From Arcobacter sp. EP1 (GTDB lineage: Bacteria > Campylobacterota > Campylobacteria > Campylobacterales > Arcobacteraceae): a stretch of DNA of 64,000 nucleotides. Positions 62,301 through 64,000 of the stretch are shown here, piece by piece (position 1 is the stretch's first letter; each line of letters starts with the position of its first letter). A model generated the notes under the pieces. The model was not told the origin of the DNA. It did not search any database and was given only the letters and a program-made list of their open reading frames with translations. The stretch is from positions 304,746 to 368,745 of the forward strand of contig LPNY01000139.1 of assembly GCA_001655195.1 (NCBI GenBank), read 5' to 3'. Made by a program: the position numbers and the translations under genes.

Positions 62301-62879
62301 ATGGAAATAATAAAACAAGAGATATTGGACTCAATCGAAATTAAACAAAAAATACTGCAAGATAAGGTTTTATTAACTAGAATTGATAGTATTGCTGCAG
62401 ATTGTCTTAAATCATTAAAGAATAAAGGTAAAATTATTTTAGCAGGAAATGGAGGAAGTTTTGCAGATGCACAACATATTTCAGCAGAATTTACTTCAAA
62501 ATATATATTTGATAGAGAGTCATTACCTTCTATTTGTTTAGGAACAAATAATTCAGCAATGAGTGCAATAGGTAATGATTACGGCTATGAAAAAGTATTT
62601 GCTAGGGAGTTGAGTTCATTAGGTTGCAAAGATGATATCTTTATTGCTATATCAACAAGTGGTAATAGTAAAAATATAGTAGAAGCAGTTCGTACTGCAA
62701 TTAAAAATAACATAAAGACAGTTGCTTTTACAGGGAGTAGTGGAGGACAATTAGATGATTTATGCGAATGTATTAAAATACCATCTGATATTACAGGAAG
62801 AATTCAAGAGTGTCATATAATGATTGGACATATTATTTGTAAAATAGTTGAAGAAAAATATTTTAAAGGATTAAAATGA
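62301..62879 (+). CDS. gmhA: sedoheptulose-7-phosphate isomerase
   Basis: A 192-residue SIS-domain isomerase: KIILAGNGGSFADAQHISAEFTSKY is the GmhA signature with the catalytic Glu and His region, followed by LPSICLGTNNSAMSAIGNDYGYEKVFARE and IAISTSGNSKNI. It makes D-glycero-D-manno-heptose 7-phosphate for the HddA-HddC steps. No GmhB phosphatase is seen in the window, so it must be encoded elsewhere. A second copy may exist for the LPS core. Confidence 0.92.
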   Translation: MEIIKQEILDSIEIKQKILQDKVLLTRIDSIAADCLKSLKNKGKIILAGNGGSFADAQHISAEFTSKYIFDRESLPSICLGTNNSAMSAIGNDYGYEKVFARELSSLGCKDDIFIAISTSGNSKNIVEAVRTAIKNNIKTVAFTGSSGGQLDDLCECIKIPSDITGRIQECHIMIGHIICKIVEEKYFKGLK

Positions 62880-63613
62880 AGATTTTAGCTTTAATTCCTG
62901 CAAGAGGTGGTTCTAAAGGAGTTCCAAATAAAAATATTAAAGATTTAGGAGGGTTTCCATTGATTTCTTATACAATAACGTCGGCTATAGAATCGAAAAT
63001 GATTAATCGCGTTATTGTAAGTACAGATTATAAAGAAATTGCAGATATCTCTAAAAAATATGGAGCTGAAGTCCCCTTTTTAAGACCTGCAAGAATTTCT
63101 TCAGATAAATCAACGGATATTGAATTTGTAACTCATTCTCTTGATTACTTAGAAGAAAAAGAAAAATATATACCTGATGTTATAGTGCTATTAAGACCGA
63201 CTACTCCCCTAAGAGAAGTCAATTATATAGATGATGCTATTAAAAAACTACTTAATAGTAATATGGCTACTTCTCTTAGGTCTTCACATTTAGTTTCAGA
63301 ATCTCCATATAAATGGTTTTTAATGGAAGATGGACTTTATACTCCTATTTGTGATAAGTATACTTTAGATGACACAAATAAACCTAGACAATTTTTTCCT
63401 GAAGTTTACATTCCCAATGGATATGTAGATATATTTAAGACAGATCTTATAAAAAAATCAAATTCATTATTTGGGGAAAATATTTTGGGCTATATTACGC
63501 CAATAGGACACGAAATTGATACTATTGATGATTTTGAATATCTTGAATACCAAGTATCAAAAAAAAGTTTAAAATTAGTAGATAATTTAAAAAAAATTAA
63601 GGAGCAAATATAA
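62876..63613 (+). CDS. CMP-nonulosonic acid synthetase (NeuA-like), copy 2
   Basis: A 245-residue cytidylyltransferase: LALIPARGGSKGVPNKNIKDLGGFPLISYTI, VIVSTDYKEIADISKKYGAE, PFLRPARISSDKSTD, LLRPTTPLREVNYIDDAI and IGHEIDTIDDFEYLE. It differs from copy 1 in motif detail (R/T-T-PLR and GxPxKN), consistent with a second sugar. Likely partner of the NeuB fusion at 59558. Overlaps gmhA by four bases. Confidence 0.87.
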   Translation: MKILALIPARGGSKGVPNKNIKDLGGFPLISYTITSAIESKMINRVIVSTDYKEIADISKKYGAEVPFLRPARISSDKSTDIEFVTHSLDYLEEKEKYIPDVIVLLRPTTPLREVNYIDDAIKKLLNSNMATSLRSSHLVSESPYKWFLMEDGLYTPICDKYTLDDTNKPRQFFPEVYIPNGYVDIFKTDLIKKSNSLFGENILGYITPIGHEIDTIDDFEYLEYQVSKKSLKLVDNLKKIKEQI

Positions 63614-63614
63614 T

Positions 63615-64000
63615 ATGAGAGTATATTATGATTTATTATCTGAGGAAACACAAAATTTAGAGACAAAACATAGAAAGATTTGTACGAAAATCCCACATCC
63701 AAGTTCTGTAGAAGTAATGAAAGACTTAAGGTTTTATGAAACAAACTCCATGCATGACCAGTTGCCAATTTTATGGGATCGTGCAAAGGGATACCAGGTT
63801 TATGATGGATATGGTAATTGTTTTATAGATTTAACATCAACAATTTTTGTTACAAATATTGGACACTCTCACCCAAAAGTAATTGAAGCAATACAAAATA
63901 GTTGTGAAAAAAATTTATTAAATAATTACTATTATCCGTCACATGAAAGAAGAGACTTTGTTAAAAAACTAATAGAAGTAACACCTTCTCATTTAGATAA
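63615..64000 (+). CDS. class III PLP aminotransferase, N-terminal part (cut by window edge)
   Basis: 128 codons of an open frame reaching the edge. PILWDRAKGYQVYDGYGNCFIDLTSTIFVTNIGHSHPKVIEAI is the standard start of class III (omega-type) aminotransferases such as HemL and BioA-like proteins (W-x-x-A-x-G-x-x-(V/I)-x-D-x-x-G-x-x-x-(I/L)-D). The PLP lysine would be outside the window. Class III enzymes occur in glycan loci for amino-sugar or side-chain formation. Preceded by AAGGAGC, just before the upstream stop. Confidence 0.8.
   Translation, partial: MRVYYDLLSEETQNLETKHRKICTKIPHPSSVEVMKDLRFYETNSMHDQLPILWDRAKGYQVYDGYGNCFIDLTSTIFVTNIGHSHPKVIEAIQNSCEKNLLNNYYYPSHERRDFVKKLIEVTPSHLD

Overview
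The window reads as a chromosomal segment of a low-GC member of the Campylobacterota, most likely an Arcobacter-like genus. The indicators are the gene orders pyrH-rpoZ-spoT-tyrS and rplY-pth-yjgP/Q permease, a membrane histidine kinase with the HNIAHQWRQPL H-box, extended -10 promoters without clear -35 boxes, and very AT-rich coding sequence. This is inferred from gene content; no rRNA or other taxonomic marker is present.

Region 1 (1-4550) is an accessory defence block. The left edge carries the 3' end of a DndD-like SMC/ABC ATPase gene and a DndE-like gene (DNA phosphorothioation). Converging on them is a compact three-gene operon: a HARE-HTH/coiled-coil/two-TM protein, a prokaryotic MORC-type GHKL ATPase and a GIY-YIG nuclease. 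This operon is my main candidate for an undescribed defence system.

Region 2 (4736-14437) is an apparently complete filamentous phage (inovirus) prophage. It has a divergent CI-type repressor with an operator-embedded promoter, small early genes, a putative ssDNA-binding protein, the major coat protein, minor coat proteins, two tandem pIII-like adhesins sharing a C-terminal domain, a DUF2523/pVI-like protein, Zot, its own secretin, a hairpin-rich candidate origin, a phiX174 gpA-type HUH replication protein (YxxxY), an excisionase-like HTH and a tyrosine integrase. Strong hairpins sit before the ssDNA-binding, coat and rep genes.

Region 3 (14446-43022) is core genome: HD-domain protein, rpiB-lepB-folD, a monohaem cytochrome c, rplY-pth-permease-nudix, the minus-strand pyrH-rpoZ-spoT-tyrS-NMO-amidase run (the amidase appears to start at an ATT codon), an AAA ATPase, pdxA-pdxJ, galU, trpE, a SPOR protein, glyA-lysS-cvpA, a sensor kinase, ispG and dnaB.

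Region 4 (43068-64000, continuing past the right edge) is a surface-glycan locus on the plus strand. It encodes UDP-glucose dehydrogenase, GDP-mannose supply (ManC) and Gmd leading to a CBS-fused GDP-perosamine-synthase-like aminotransferase, two nonulosonic acid synthases (one fused to a TIM barrel) with two CMP-sugar synthetases, a GDP-heptose set (GmhA, HddA with an N-terminal CBS pair, HddC), two zinc-ribbon methyltransferases, a B12-type radical SAM enzyme, a putative transferase, a PglK/MsbA-like ABC flippase and a class III aminotransferase cut by the window edge. At least two gene relics (44289-44395 and 57249-57500) show that the locus has been remodelled. No tRNA, rRNA, CRISPR array or intact insertion sequence was seen.
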